NCBI GenBank assembly: GCA_963703895.1
Contig: CAVPFX010000003.1
Location: 865,919-929,918 of the forward strand
Source: VRUE01 sp963703895
GTDB taxonomy: Bacteria > Actinomycetota > Thermoleophilia > Solirubrobacterales > 70-9
Reading direction: 5' to 3'
DNA: 64,000 nucleotides
Each line of letters opens with the position of its first letter. Within the stretch, counting starts at the first letter, position 1. The notes under the pieces were generated by a model. The model was not told the DNA's origin, made no database searches, and worked only from the letters and a program-made list of their open reading frames with translations. Of the stretch, positions 33,748 to 40,954 are shown one piece after another. A program made the translations under genes and the position numbers.

Positions 33748-33844
33748 CGGGGAGGGACGATTCCCTCCCGAACTGGCGGATACTCAAAATGACGAGCTAA
33801 TTAGCTCGTCATTTGTCAGGGCGGGAGGGAATCGTCCCTCCCCG
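33748..33844. repeat. Composite palindromic element, family A, copy 2 (inverted)
   Basis: A 97-bp element with 23-bp perfect arms (33748-33770 and 33822-33844) and a 51-nt core that is the reverse complement of the A1 core with one difference. The arms differ from those of A1. It ends 3 bp before the rplQ stop codon, between convergent truA and rplQ. Confidence 0.92.
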
Positions 33845-33847
33845 TCC

Positions 33848-34201
33848 CTAGACCAGCTCGAGATAGACCATCTCAGTCGAGTCCGACTTCCTCGGACCCA
33901 ACTTGACGATCCTGGTGTAGCCACCCGGCCGCTCCACGTACCGCGGCGCAACCTCCTCAAACAGCTTGTGCACGATGAACTTGTCGTTGTGCAGCGTCGC
34001 CAGCGCCTGTCGACGCGCGTGCAGATCCCCCCGCTTGGCGAGAGTAATGAGCTGCTCTACCTCGGGCTTGACCGCCTTGGCCTTGGCCTGCGAGGTCTTG
34101 ATCCGTTCGTGCTCGATCAGCTGCTTGGAGAGGTTTGAAAGCAGGGACTCACGATGCGCCGCGTCGCGGCTCAGCTTGTTTCGCTTCTTACGGTGGCGCA
34201 T
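33848..34201 (-). CDS. rplQ: 50S ribosomal protein L17
   Basis: Last gene of the alpha operon on the minus strand; 117 residues. The start MRHRKKRNKLSRDAAHRESLLSNL and the following EHERIKTSQAKAKAVKPEVEQLITLAKRG are diagnostic of L17, which binds 23S rRNA near the exit tunnel. It starts 20 bp after rpoA. Its stop lies 3 bp from repeat A2, which may terminate the long ribosomal transcript. Confidence 0.97.
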   Translation of the reverse strand: MRHRKKRNKLSRDAAHRESLLSNLSKQLIEHERIKTSQAKAKAVKPEVEQLITLAKRGDLHARRQALATLHNDKFIVHKLFEEVAPRYVERPGGYTRIVKLGPRKSDSTEMVYLELV

Positions 34202-34221
34202 CGCGTGCTCAGCTCCCCCGC

Positions 34222-35202
34222 TTAGTCTCCCTGAAGATCGAGACCGCGTGCGTGCAGGGTCTCGATTACTTCCTCGATCGACTTCGAGCCGAAGTTGGGA
34301 ATCGCGTTCAGCTCCGAGCGCGTCTTGCGCACCAGGTCGCCAACCGTCTGTACTCCGGCACGCTTCAGGCAGTTGTAGGAACGCACGCCGAGCTCGAGCT
34401 CCTCGATCAGGATCTCGTCAAGGCCGTTGCTGCTGGCGATACCGTCGCCCGCGGGTCCCGGCAGCACATCCGCCGTGTGAGCTGGAACCGGCTCGCGAGC
34501 GGTCAGCTCCTCGACCCGGTCGGCGTCGGTGAAGATCGCCAGGCTCTTGATCAGGATCTCGGAGGCCTCGCGCAGGGCAGCGCCTGGCTCGATCGAGCCG
34601 TCGGTCTCGAGGTCGAGGGTGAGCTTGTCGAAGTCGGTGCGCTGACCGACGCGCGCGGTCGCCACCGAGTAGGAGGCACGGCGGATCGGCGAAAAGATCG
34701 AGTCGATCGGAATCACGCCGATCGGCTGCTCATCCGACTTGTTCTCTTCCGCCGGCGAGTAGCCGCGGCCGCGGCCGATGGTCAGGTAGATCTCGAGCTT
34801 GGTTTTCTTCTCGAGCGTGGCGATCGGCGCCTCGGGGTTGAGGATCTCGACCCCCGAAGGCAAGTCGATGTCCTTGGCCTTGACCTCACCCGGACCGGTG
34901 GCGACGAGCGGAGCCTCGACCTCGTCGGCGTCCGTGTGCATGCGGACGACGAGATCCTTGAGGTTGAGGACGATGTCGGTGACATCCTCCTTGACGCCTG
35001 GCACGGTGGAGAACTCGTGCGCGACGCCCTCGATGCGAACGCTGGTGACGGCGGCGCCGCCCAGCGACGAGAGCAGGACGCGGCGGAGACTGTTGCCGAA
35101 CGTGTAGCCGAAGCCCTTGTCGAGGGGCTCGACGGTAAAGGTGCCGCGGCGATCGTCCACCTTCTCTGAGGTGATGCGAGGGACCTGAAAGTCAGTGGTC
35201 AT
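34222..35202 (-). CDS. rpoA: RNA polymerase alpha subunit
   Basis: Assembles the RNA polymerase core and contacts activators. The 326-residue protein has the N-terminal dimerisation domain (FTVEPLDKGFGYTFGNSLRRVLLSSLGGAAVTSVRIEG) and the C-terminal domain with two helix-hairpin-helix motifs (LELGVRSYNCLKRAGVQTVGDLV and LNAIPNFGSKSIEEVIETL). It lies between rpsD and rplQ, the standard alpha operon order, with a 39-bp gap to rpsD. Confidence 0.97.
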   Translation of the reverse strand: MTTDFQVPRITSEKVDDRRGTFTVEPLDKGFGYTFGNSLRRVLLSSLGGAAVTSVRIEGVAHEFSTVPGVKEDVTDIVLNLKDLVVRMHTDADEVEAPLVATGPGEVKAKDIDLPSGVEILNPEAPIATLEKKTKLEIYLTIGRGRGYSPAEENKSDEQPIGVIPIDSIFSPIRRASYSVATARVGQRTDFDKLTLDLETDGSIEPGAALREASEILIKSLAIFTDADRVEELTAREPVPAHTADVLPGPAGDGIASSNGLDEILIEELELGVRSYNCLKRAGVQTVGDLVRKTRSELNAIPNFGSKSIEEVIETLHARGLDLQGD

Positions 35203-35241
35203 GAGTTCCTTGCGTGTGGGTGTTACAGAAACAGGGTCCGG

Positions 35242-35862
35242 TTACTTGGAGTACAGCTCGACGATCAGCTGCTCCTGCACCGGCGCCGAGATCTCCGCGC
35301 GCTCTGGATAGCGCAGGACCTTGGCCGTAAGTGAGTCGTGGTCGGCCTGCAGCCAGGCCGGCACGGTGGAGACGAGCTCGGTTGCCTTGCGAATCGTGTC
35401 GCCGGCAGACGAGTTCGACTTGATCGAGATCACGTCCTCGGGACGCACTTGGTAAGAGGGGATGTCGACGCGGCGGCCGTTGATCAGCCAGTGGCCGTGC
35501 CGAATCAGCTGTCGGGCCTGGCGCCGGGAAGCGGCGAAGCCGAGGCGGACCAAGACGTTGTCGAAACGCGACTCGAGCAGGCGCAGCAGGTTCTCGCCCG
35601 TAACGCCGTCCTGGCGCGAAGCCTTGTCGTAGTAAGCGCGGAACTGTTTCTCCAGCACCTGGTAGTAGCGGCGCGTCTTCTGCTTCTCGCGCAGCTGCAC
35701 CCGGTACTCGGACTGGCGCATACGGCCACGACCATGCTCGCCGGGCGGGTAGGAGCGGCGCTCGACCCCGCACTTGTCGGTGAAGCAACGCTCGCCCTTG
35801 AGGAAGAGCTTCTGGCCCTCGCGACGGCACTGCTTGCACTGCGGGGCGGTATCGCGAGCCAT
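35242..35862 (-). CDS. rpsD: 30S ribosomal protein S4, zinc-binding form
   Basis: Primary 16S rRNA-binding protein of 206 residues. The N-terminus carries four cysteines (9, 12, 26, 31; CKQC and CFTDKCG), so it is the zinc-binding version. The S4 domain follows with LLRLLESRFDNVLVRLGFAASRRQARQLIRHGHWLINGRRVDIPSY. In other bacteria S4 represses its own operon by binding the leader upstream of rpsM. It starts directly before rpsK ends (no gap). Confidence 0.97.
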   Translation of the reverse strand: MARDTAPQCKQCRREGQKLFLKGERCFTDKCGVERRSYPPGEHGRGRMRQSEYRVQLREKQKTRRYYQVLEKQFRAYYDKASRQDGVTGENLLRLLESRFDNVLVRLGFAASRRQARQLIRHGHWLINGRRVDIPSYQVRPEDVISIKSNSSAGDTIRKATELVSTVPAWLQADHDSLTAKVLRYPERAEISAPVQEQLIVELYSK

Positions 35863-36264
35863 CTAGACGCGCCTCCGCTTCTTAGGCCGGCAGCCGTTGT
35901 GGGCCTGCGGGGAGACGTCCTTGACAGTGGTGACGTCGAGACCCGCGGCCTGCAGCGAGCGAATCGCCGTCTCGCGGCCGGAGCCGGCACCCTTGGCGAA
36001 GACCTCGACCTTCTCGAGGCCGTGTTCCATCCCCTTCTTGGCAGCGGCATCGGCCGTTACCTGAGCAGCGAACGGGGTCGACTTGCGTGAGCCTTTGAAC
36101 CCGGCCGAGCCAGCCGACTCCCAGGCGATCACGTTGCCTTCGGTGTCGGTCAGGGTGACGATGGTGTTGTTGAAGGAAGTCTTGATATGCGCCTGGCCGT
36201 AGGTGACGTTCTTCTTGACGCGACGCCGAGAGCGCCCTTTGGCGGGTTTTTTCGCTGCTGCCAT
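35863..36264 (-). CDS. rpsK: 30S ribosomal protein S11
   Basis: A 133-residue platform protein of the small subunit. YGQAHIKTSFNNTIVTLTDTEGNVIAWESAGSAGFKGSRKSTPFAAQ and the end DVSPQAHNGCRPKKRRRV are characteristic. The N-terminus is basic (KKPAKGRSRRRVKK). It lies between rpsM and rpsD in the conserved order, 9 bp after rpsM. Confidence 0.97.
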   Translation of the reverse strand: MAAAKKPAKGRSRRRVKKNVTYGQAHIKTSFNNTIVTLTDTEGNVIAWESAGSAGFKGSRKSTPFAAQVTADAAAKKGMEHGLEKVEVFAKGAGSGRETAIRSLQAAGLDVTTVKDVSPQAHNGCRPKKRRRV

Positions 36265-36273
36265 CTGAGTCCC

Positions 36274-36645
36274 CTAGACCTTGCGCTTGCCGGCGACGCT
36301 CATCCGGCGCGGGCCCTTGCGGCCACGCGCGTTGGTCTTGGTCCGCTGTCCGCGGACCGGCAGGCCGCGCCGGTGGCGCAGCCCGCGGTAGGAGCCGATC
36401 TCCATCAGTCGTTTGACGTCCTGGGAGCGCTCGCGGCGCAGGTCACCCTCAACCTCGCGCTGATCGACCGCGTCGCGGAGGCGAATCACCTCATCCTCAG
36501 TCAGGTCTTTGACCATGGTGTTGGGATCGACTTTGGCCTCCTCGAGGATCTTCTGGGCGGTCGAGCGACCGATCCCAAAGATGTAGGTGAGGCCGATTTC
36601 GACGCGCTTGCCGACCGGAACGTTGACGCCTGAGATGCGTGCCAT
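36274..36645 (-). CDS. rpsM: 30S ribosomal protein S13
   Basis: A 123-residue small-subunit head protein. MARISGVNVPVGKRVEIGLTYIFGIGRSTAQKILEEA is the conserved start with the helix-two-turn-helix region, and RGLPVRGQRTKTNARGRKGPRR the conserved end that reaches the P-site tRNA. It follows rpmJ by 7 bp. Confidence 0.97.
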   Translation of the reverse strand: MARISGVNVPVGKRVEIGLTYIFGIGRSTAQKILEEAKVDPNTMVKDLTEDEVIRLRDAVDQREVEGDLRRERSQDVKRLMEIGSYRGLRHRRGLPVRGQRTKTNARGRKGPRRMSVAGKRKV

Positions 36646-36652
36646 GCCTGCC

Positions 36653-36766
36653 TTAGCCCTGACGCTGCTTGTGTCGGGGGTTTTGACAGATCACCAAGAC
36701 CGCCCCATTGCGGCGGATGATCTTGCACTTTTCGCACATCGGCTTTACAGAAGCTCTGACCTTCAT
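36653..36766 (-). CDS. rpmJ: 50S ribosomal protein L36, zinc-binding form
   Basis: Short 37-residue protein translated from MKVRASVKPMCEKC to NPRHKQRQG. Cys11, Cys14, Cys27 and His32 form the zinc site of the C+ type. It heads the alpha operon here. The gene normally found just upstream, infA, is absent; instead 456 bp with two palindromic elements separate it from map. A leader with two alternative hairpins lies upstream. Confidence 0.95.
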   Translation of the reverse strand: MKVRASVKPMCEKCKIIRRNGAVLVICQNPRHKQRQG

Positions 36767-36793
36767 CGCTCCGGTCTTCGTATCGACTACAGG

Positions 36794-36825
36794 ACTCCTG
36801 CTGGTCCCAGGAGTTGGACAGCAGG
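36794..36825 (-). promoter_or_regulatory. Mutually exclusive hairpins in the rpmJ-rpsM leader
   Basis: ACTCCTG/CAGGAGT (36794-36800 with 36808-36814) and CCTGCTG/CAGCAGG (36797-36803 with 36819-36825) are both perfect 7-bp stems sharing bases, so only one can form. They lie about 30 bp upstream of rpmJ in the minus-strand leader, where operon autoregulation by S4 acts in other bacteria. Regulatory role is inferred. Confidence 0.4.
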
Positions 36826-36892
36826 CACAAAACGGCCCAGTGGGCCGACCGGGAAAGATAGCAGGGGGCGTGCTTTGGGGCGCGTTCGGTTG

Positions 36893-36968
36893 GGAGAGCC
36901 GGGGTGGGTCCCCAAAACGCGCGGCAGGAGCCGCGCTTGAGTGTTTTGGGGACCCACCCCGGCTCTCC
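36893..36968. repeat. Composite palindromic element, family B, copy 1
   Basis: A 76-bp element with 26-bp perfect arms (36893-36918, 36943-36968) around a 24-nt centre containing GCGCGGC-AGGA-GCCGCGC. The inner 42 bp (CCCCAAAAC, centre, GTTTTGGGG) are identical, in inverted orientation, in copy B2; the outer arm parts differ. It lies in the gene-free stretch between rpmJ and map. Confidence 0.9.
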
Positions 36969-37129
36969 TCGCCACACGTCCCGAAGCACGCCGAGCAAAG
37001 CTGCCGACGGACCAGCGAGCTCGATGAAGCTGAAGCCCCGCTTTCACGAACCAGAAGCTCCCAACGGAGCCGAGGCGACCGACCGGAGCGTCTCGCTCCC
37101 TAGCTCGAATCTGGACGACGGGGTGAGTA

Positions 37130-37205
37130 GGTGGTCGGGTGGCCCTCCCCAAAACACTCAAGCGCGGCTCCTGCCGCGCGTTTTGGGGAGGGCCACCCGA
37201 CCACC
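37130..37205. repeat. Composite palindromic element, family B, copy 2 (inverted)
   Basis: A 76-bp element with 26-bp perfect arms (37130-37155, 37180-37205). Its 24-nt centre is the exact reverse complement of that of B1, also flanked by CCCCAAAAC and GTTTTGGGG. The outer arms differ from B1. It ends 17 bp before the map stop codon. The 161 bp between B1 and B2 hold nothing that I recognise. Confidence 0.9.
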
Positions 37206-37222
37206 CCCACCCATCCCTCGTC

Positions 37223-37990
37223 CTAAGACTCTTCGTGCCAGGGAGTGAGAATTCTTGGACCGTCGGCCGTCACGGCAACGGTGAACTCAAAGTGTGCCGC
37301 GAGCGAGCCGTCCTGCGAGTAGACGGCCCAGCCATCATCCCCCATCCGCACCAGTGCCCCGCCGGCGTTGACCATCGGCTCGATCGCGAGCACGGTGCCC
37401 TCCTCAAGCACCGGGCCCTTGCCCGGGGTGCCGAAGTTGGGGACCTGCGGGTCCTCGTGCATCTCCCTGCCGATCCCATGACCGACCAGGGTGCGGATGA
37501 CCGAGAGGCCCTCGATCTCCACCGCGCGCTGGATCGCCGCCGAGACGTCGCCGAGCTTGTTGCCGGGCTGCATCTGCTCGACCCCGGCAAATAGGGAAGC
37601 TTTGGTCACATCAAGCAATTTGCGCGCCTCGGGCTCGATCGGGCCGATCGGAACCGTCATCGCCGCGTCGGCAACCCAACCATCCTTGATCACACCGACG
37701 TCGATCGCCAGCACGTCGCCACGTTTGCACTCGTAGTGGCCGGGAATGCCGTGCACGACCATCGAGTTGGGCGAGGCGCAGATCGAACCCGGGAAGCCGC
37801 GGTAGCCCTTGAAGGCCGGCTCTGCCCCCTGCGAGCGGATCAGCTTCTCGGCGGCGAGGTCCAGCTCCTTGGTCGTGACGCCCGGCCGCGCCTTGGTCTC
37901 CAGCATGTGCAAGCAACGGACGAGGATCTCGCCGGCCGCCGCCATCTTGTCGACCTGCTCAGGGGTCTTGCTGACGATCATCCCGTACAC
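37223..37990 (-). CDS. map: Methionine aminopeptidase, type I
   Basis: Removes the initiator methionine from nascent proteins. Five metal ligands are in place: Asp in AIDVGV, Asp in VADAAMTV, His in VGHGIGREMHE, Glu in AIEPMVN and Glu in HFEFTVAVT. The GTG at 37990 is used because GAGAGGG lies at proper distance; an ATG three codons later (37981) is the alternative. 255 residues. It follows adk by 26 bp, the usual spc-operon order. Confidence 0.96.
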   Translation of the reverse strand: MYGMIVSKTPEQVDKMAAAGEILVRCLHMLETKARPGVTTKELDLAAEKLIRSQGAEPAFKGYRGFPGSICASPNSMVVHGIPGHYECKRGDVLAIDVGVIKDGWVADAAMTVPIGPIEPEARKLLDVTKASLFAGVEQMQPGNKLGDVSAAIQRAVEIEGLSVIRTLVGHGIGREMHEDPQVPNFGTPGKGPVLEEGTVLAIEPMVNAGGALVRMGDDGWAVYSQDGSLAAHFEFTVAVTADGPRILTPWHEES

Positions 37991-38016
37991 GCTAGTGCCC
38001 TCTCCCGTGGCACCGG

Positions 38017-38697
38017 CTAAATGGCCTCGTCGGCCTCAAGGCGCAGCGTGGCGAGGGTGCGCTGGATCTCATCGGCAACAGAATCCGGTGGCGCCGCACC
38101 GTCGATCTGGCGCAAGAGGCTCTGGCTGTCGTAGTGCTCGATCAGCGGCGCGGTCTTGGCGTGGTACTGCTCGAGCCGGTGACGGATCACCTCGGGCTTG
38201 TCGTCATCGCGGACGACCAGCTCGCTGCCCTCGACGTCGCAGACGCCCTCCTGCCGGGGCGGGTTGAACTCGACGTGGAAGACGTGACCGTTCTCAACGC
38301 AGGTGCGGCGACCGCCGAGCCGGCGCACGACCTCCTCGTCGCTGACGTCGATCAGTAGCACCGCGGTCAGCTCTCGTCCCAGCTCACCCAGCTTCGCCGC
38401 CAGGGCCTCCGCTTGCGGCGCGGTGCGCGGGAAGCCGTCGAGGATGAAGCCGTCGGCCGCCTCGCTCGAGTCGATCCGCTCGCCGATCATGCCGACGATG
38501 ACCTCGTCGGGGACGAGGTCGCCGCGGTCCATGTAGTCCTTGGCGGAACGGCCCAGCTCGGTGCCCTCACGCACGGCAGCGCGGAGGATGTCGCCCGTCG
38601 CGTAGTAGGGCAGCTCCAGATCCTCCTGCAGGCGCTCGCCCTGCGTCCCCTTCCCCGACCCGGGCGGGCCGAGCAGGACTAGGTTCAGCTCCGACAT
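38017..38697 (-). CDS. adk: Adenylate kinase
   Basis: Interconverts AMP, ADP and ATP. The P-loop GPPGSGKGTQ covers residues 10-19, YYATGDILRAAV contacts AMP, FILDGFPRTAPQAEAL is the conserved core, and RLGGRRTCVENGHVFHVEFNPP marks the LID domain of the long form, here with a single Cys in the LID rather than a full zinc site. 226 residues. Sits between secY and map. Confidence 0.96.
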   Translation of the reverse strand: MSELNLVLLGPPGSGKGTQGERLQEDLELPYYATGDILRAAVREGTELGRSAKDYMDRGDLVPDEVIVGMIGERIDSSEAADGFILDGFPRTAPQAEALAAKLGELGRELTAVLLIDVSDEEVVRRLGGRRTCVENGHVFHVEFNPPRQEGVCDVEGSELVVRDDDKPEVIRHRLEQYHAKTAPLIEHYDSQSLLRQIDGAAPPDSVADEIQRTLATLRLEADEAI

Positions 38698-38707
38698 CGG
38701 CCGCGGC

Positions 38708-39979
38708 CTATTTGAGGAAGCCCTCGTAGTTACGCATCATCAGCTGCGCCTCGAGCTGCTTCACGGTTTCCAGCGCAACCCCGATCACGATCAGGATCGA
38801 GGTGCCGCCGAAGGCGAAGTTGGCCGACGTCTGGCTGAGCAGGATCGTCGGCAGTGCCGCCACGGCGCCGAGATAGAGAGCACCGGGGAAGGTGAGGCGC
38901 GAGAGGATGCGATCGAGGTACTCGGCGGTCGGTCGCCCGGGACGAACACCGGGGATGAAGCCGCCGTACTTCTTCAGGTTGTCTGCCTGGTCGACCGGAT
39001 TGAAGGTGACGGCCGTGTAGAAGTAGGTGAAGATGACGATGAAGAAGACCTCGCCGACCACGTAAGCCCAACTACTGGGACTGAAGAAAGCGGCGAAGTC
39101 GAGCGCGGCGGGGGTGTTGAGGAGCTGGCCGATCGTCGGCGGGAAGGCCATGATCGAGGCAGCGAAGATGACCGGGATGACGCCGGCCATGTTGACCCGC
39201 AGCGGCAGGTAGGTCGAGCCGCCGGAGGTCATTTTTCGGCCGACGACCCGTTTTGCGTACTGCACCGGGATGCGCCGCTGTCCCTCCTGGACGAAGACGA
39301 TGGCGACGATCACCGCGAGCGCGATGAAGGGCATCATCACGACGAAGACCTGATCCGGGTTGTTCCACCACGACTGCAGCCCAGTCGGCAGCCCGGAGAC
39401 GATCGAGGCGAAGATCATCAGCGAGATGCCGTTGCCGATGCCGCGCTGGGTGATCAGCTCGCCGAGCCACATCAGCAGCGTGCAGCCCGCGGTCAGCGAG
39501 GTCACGATCAACAGCACCTTGGGACCGCCGAGGTTGCCGAGGAAGTTGTTGCCGCCCTGCTGGCCGAAGGAGCGGAAGAGGAAGACGTAGCCGAAGGACT
39601 GACCGAAGGCCAGGCCGACGGTGAGGTAGCGCGTGTACTGGGTGATCTTCTGCTGGCCGACCTCGCCTTCTTTCTGCAGCTTCTCCAGCGACGGCACGAC
39701 CACAGTCAGCAGCTGCAGGATGATCGAGGCCGTGATGTAGGGCATGATCCCCAGCGCGAAGAGCGAGAGGCGCGAGAGGCTGCCGCCCGAGAAGGTGTTG
39801 AGGAAGTTGAGGATCCCGCCGCCGGCGAAGTTGTTCTGCAGTTCCTTGATCGCGTCGAGATCGACGCCGGGCGCGGGGATGTAGGCGCCGAGCCGGTACA
39901 GCAGCAGCATCGCCGCCGTGAAGGCAAGCTTCTTACGAATGTCGGCGACGCTAAAGGCGTTCGCAATAGTCCGGAGCAT
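38708..39979 (-). CDS. secY: Protein translocase subunit SecY
   Basis: Channel-forming subunit of the Sec translocon, 423 residues with ten transmembrane helices. The plug region after YIPAPGVDLDAIKEL, the conserved FALGIMPYITASIILQLL helix, QEGQRRIPVQYAKRVVGRKM loop and the C-terminal KQLEAQLMMRNYEGFLK are diagnostic. Its ATG overlaps the stop of rplO (TAATG). It is needed for export of the secreted proteins in this window. Confidence 0.97.
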   Translation of the reverse strand: MLRTIANAFSVADIRKKLAFTAAMLLLYRLGAYIPAPGVDLDAIKELQNNFAGGGILNFLNTFSGGSLSRLSLFALGIMPYITASIILQLLTVVVPSLEKLQKEGEVGQQKITQYTRYLTVGLAFGQSFGYVFLFRSFGQQGGNNFLGNLGGPKVLLIVTSLTAGCTLLMWLGELITQRGIGNGISLMIFASIVSGLPTGLQSWWNNPDQVFVVMMPFIALAVIVAIVFVQEGQRRIPVQYAKRVVGRKMTSGGSTYLPLRVNMAGVIPVIFAASIMAFPPTIGQLLNTPAALDFAAFFSPSSWAYVVGEVFFIVIFTYFYTAVTFNPVDQADNLKKYGGFIPGVRPGRPTAEYLDRILSRLTFPGALYLGAVAALPTILLSQTSANFAFGGTSILIVIGVALETVKQLEAQLMMRNYEGFLK

Positions 39980-40479
39980 TAGGGCTCCAGAGTGTGGCAG
40001 GAACCGCCAGCCGCTTCTATCTTCTCCTTGGCGGCCGCACTGAAGCCGTGCGCTTTGACCGTCAGCTTCTTGGAGATCTCGCCGCGAGCGAGGATCTTGA
40101 TCGGATCCGAACGCTTGGCCAGGCCCTTCTCCTTGAGAGTCTCGGGCGTCACCTCGGCGTCAGCGTCGAAGCGCTCCTCCAAGTCAGAGAGATTCACCGG
40201 CTGCGACTTGGTCCTGAAGTTCTCGAACGGCATCGACTGCTTTTTGTGAGGCCCGCGAAGCTTTCGCATCCGCATGTGGATCGGGTTCTGGCCGCCTTCG
40301 TAACCGGGCTTCCGTTTGGAGCCCGAACGCGAGCCAGCGCCCTTGTGGCCGCGACCGGAGGTCTTGCCGAGCCCCGAACCCTCGCCGCGCCCGAGCCGCT
40401 TGCGTGGCTTGCGCGAGCCGGGCTTCGGCCGCAGGTTGTGCAGCCCGAGCTCCTCCGAGCGAGGCGTCTCGTCAGCCAT
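39979..40479 (-). CDS. rplO: 50S ribosomal protein L15
   Basis: A 166-residue protein, slightly longer than average. LHNLRPKPGSRKPRKRLGRGEGSGLGKTSGRGHKGAGSRSG is the typical Gly/Arg-rich N-terminal region, with GGQNPIHMRMRKLRGP following. The start overlaps the rpmD stop (TGATG) and the stop overlaps secY. Confidence 0.97.
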   Translation of the reverse strand: MADETPRSEELGLHNLRPKPGSRKPRKRLGRGEGSGLGKTSGRGHKGAGSRSGSKRKPGYEGGQNPIHMRMRKLRGPHKKQSMPFENFRTKSQPVNLSDLEERFDADAEVTPETLKEKGLAKRSDPIKILARGEISKKLTVKAHGFSAAAKEKIEAAGGSCHTLEP

Positions 40480-40655
40480 CAGGCATCCACCTCAACCAGA
40501 TGGGAGACGGTGCGAATCTGCCCCTGCAACTGCGGAGTGTCCTTGCGCTCGACGGCCTTGCCGATCCGACCAAGCCCCAGCGCCGCAAGCGTCGCTTTCT
40601 GCGCCGGGTTGGTCCCGTTAGCCGAACGAACCTGCTTGATCTTGACCGCGGTCAA
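40479..40655 (-). CDS. rpmD: 50S ribosomal protein L30
   Basis: A 58-residue protein read from a TTG at 40655, preceded by GGAGGG at 9 nt. The sequence TAVKIKQVRSANGTNPAQKATLAALGLGRIGKAVERKDTPQLQGQIRTVSHLVEV is a clear L30. The TTG overlaps the TGA that ends the shifted-frame tail of rpsE (TTGA), the same 4-bp coupling seen elsewhere in this operon. Confidence 0.93.
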   Translation of the reverse strand: MTAVKIKQVRSANGTNPAQKATLAALGLGRIGKAVERKDTPQLQGQIRTVSHLVEVDA

Positions 40656-40911
40656 GATTTCTCACCCTCCTGGGTGGGAGCAGCAGCCGGAGCCTCCTCA
40701 GCAGCGGAAGCGTCAGCAGCTTTCGCCTCGGGGGCGGGCTCCGCCTCTGCGGCCGGAGCCTGCTCAGCTTTGGCCTCCTCGGCGGTTGCAGGTGCAGTCT
40801 GCTCAGATGCTGAGGCCTCAGCGGGTTTGGCAGCGGCCTCGTCCTTCGAGGTCTCGGACGCTTCGCCTGCGGGTGGCGCCGTAGGGGGTACCGCCCCCGA
40901 GGAAGCTTTAG
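40652..40911 (-). pseudogene. Out-of-frame Ala/Glu-rich tail of rpsE
   Basis: Between the in-frame rpsE stop (TAG, 40912-40914) and rpmD the minus strand is open in the -1 frame and reads as a low-complexity tail: PPTAPPAGEASETSKDE, then AAAKPAEASASEQTAPAT, ending EAPAAAPTQEGEKS. It ends with a TGA that overlaps the rpmD TTG by 4 bp, exactly as a genuine upstream gene would. The shift occurs near 40958-40975. Either rpsE carries a frameshift (or sequencing error) or the tail is a remnant. Similar acidic tails exist on rplE and rpsQ. Confidence 0.7.
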
Positions 40912-40954
40912 CTACCGGAGGGGGCGGTGGGTCCCCTGCGGCGACAGGACCCGC
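40869..40954. repeat. Family E coding palindrome in rpsE
   Basis: Outer GCGGGT/ACCCGC pair (40869-40874, 40949-40954) with an inner long stem built from GGGGGTACCGCCCCC and GGGGGCGGT...CCCC around AGGAAGCTTTAGCTACC. The flanking sequence (translated AAGPVAAGD and TAPPAGEA) matches the flanks of E2 and E3, but the centre differs from theirs. It contains the in-frame stop of rpsE. Confidence 0.65.

Noticed and set aside
32825..33844. Composite transposon carrying truA
   Set aside because: Flanking A elements have no transposase, no target-site duplication was visible, and their arms differ from each other.
36787..37161. Minus-strand frame between map and rpmJ as a possible infA
   Set aside because: Its translation has no IF-1 motif and consists of reads through the family B palindromes.
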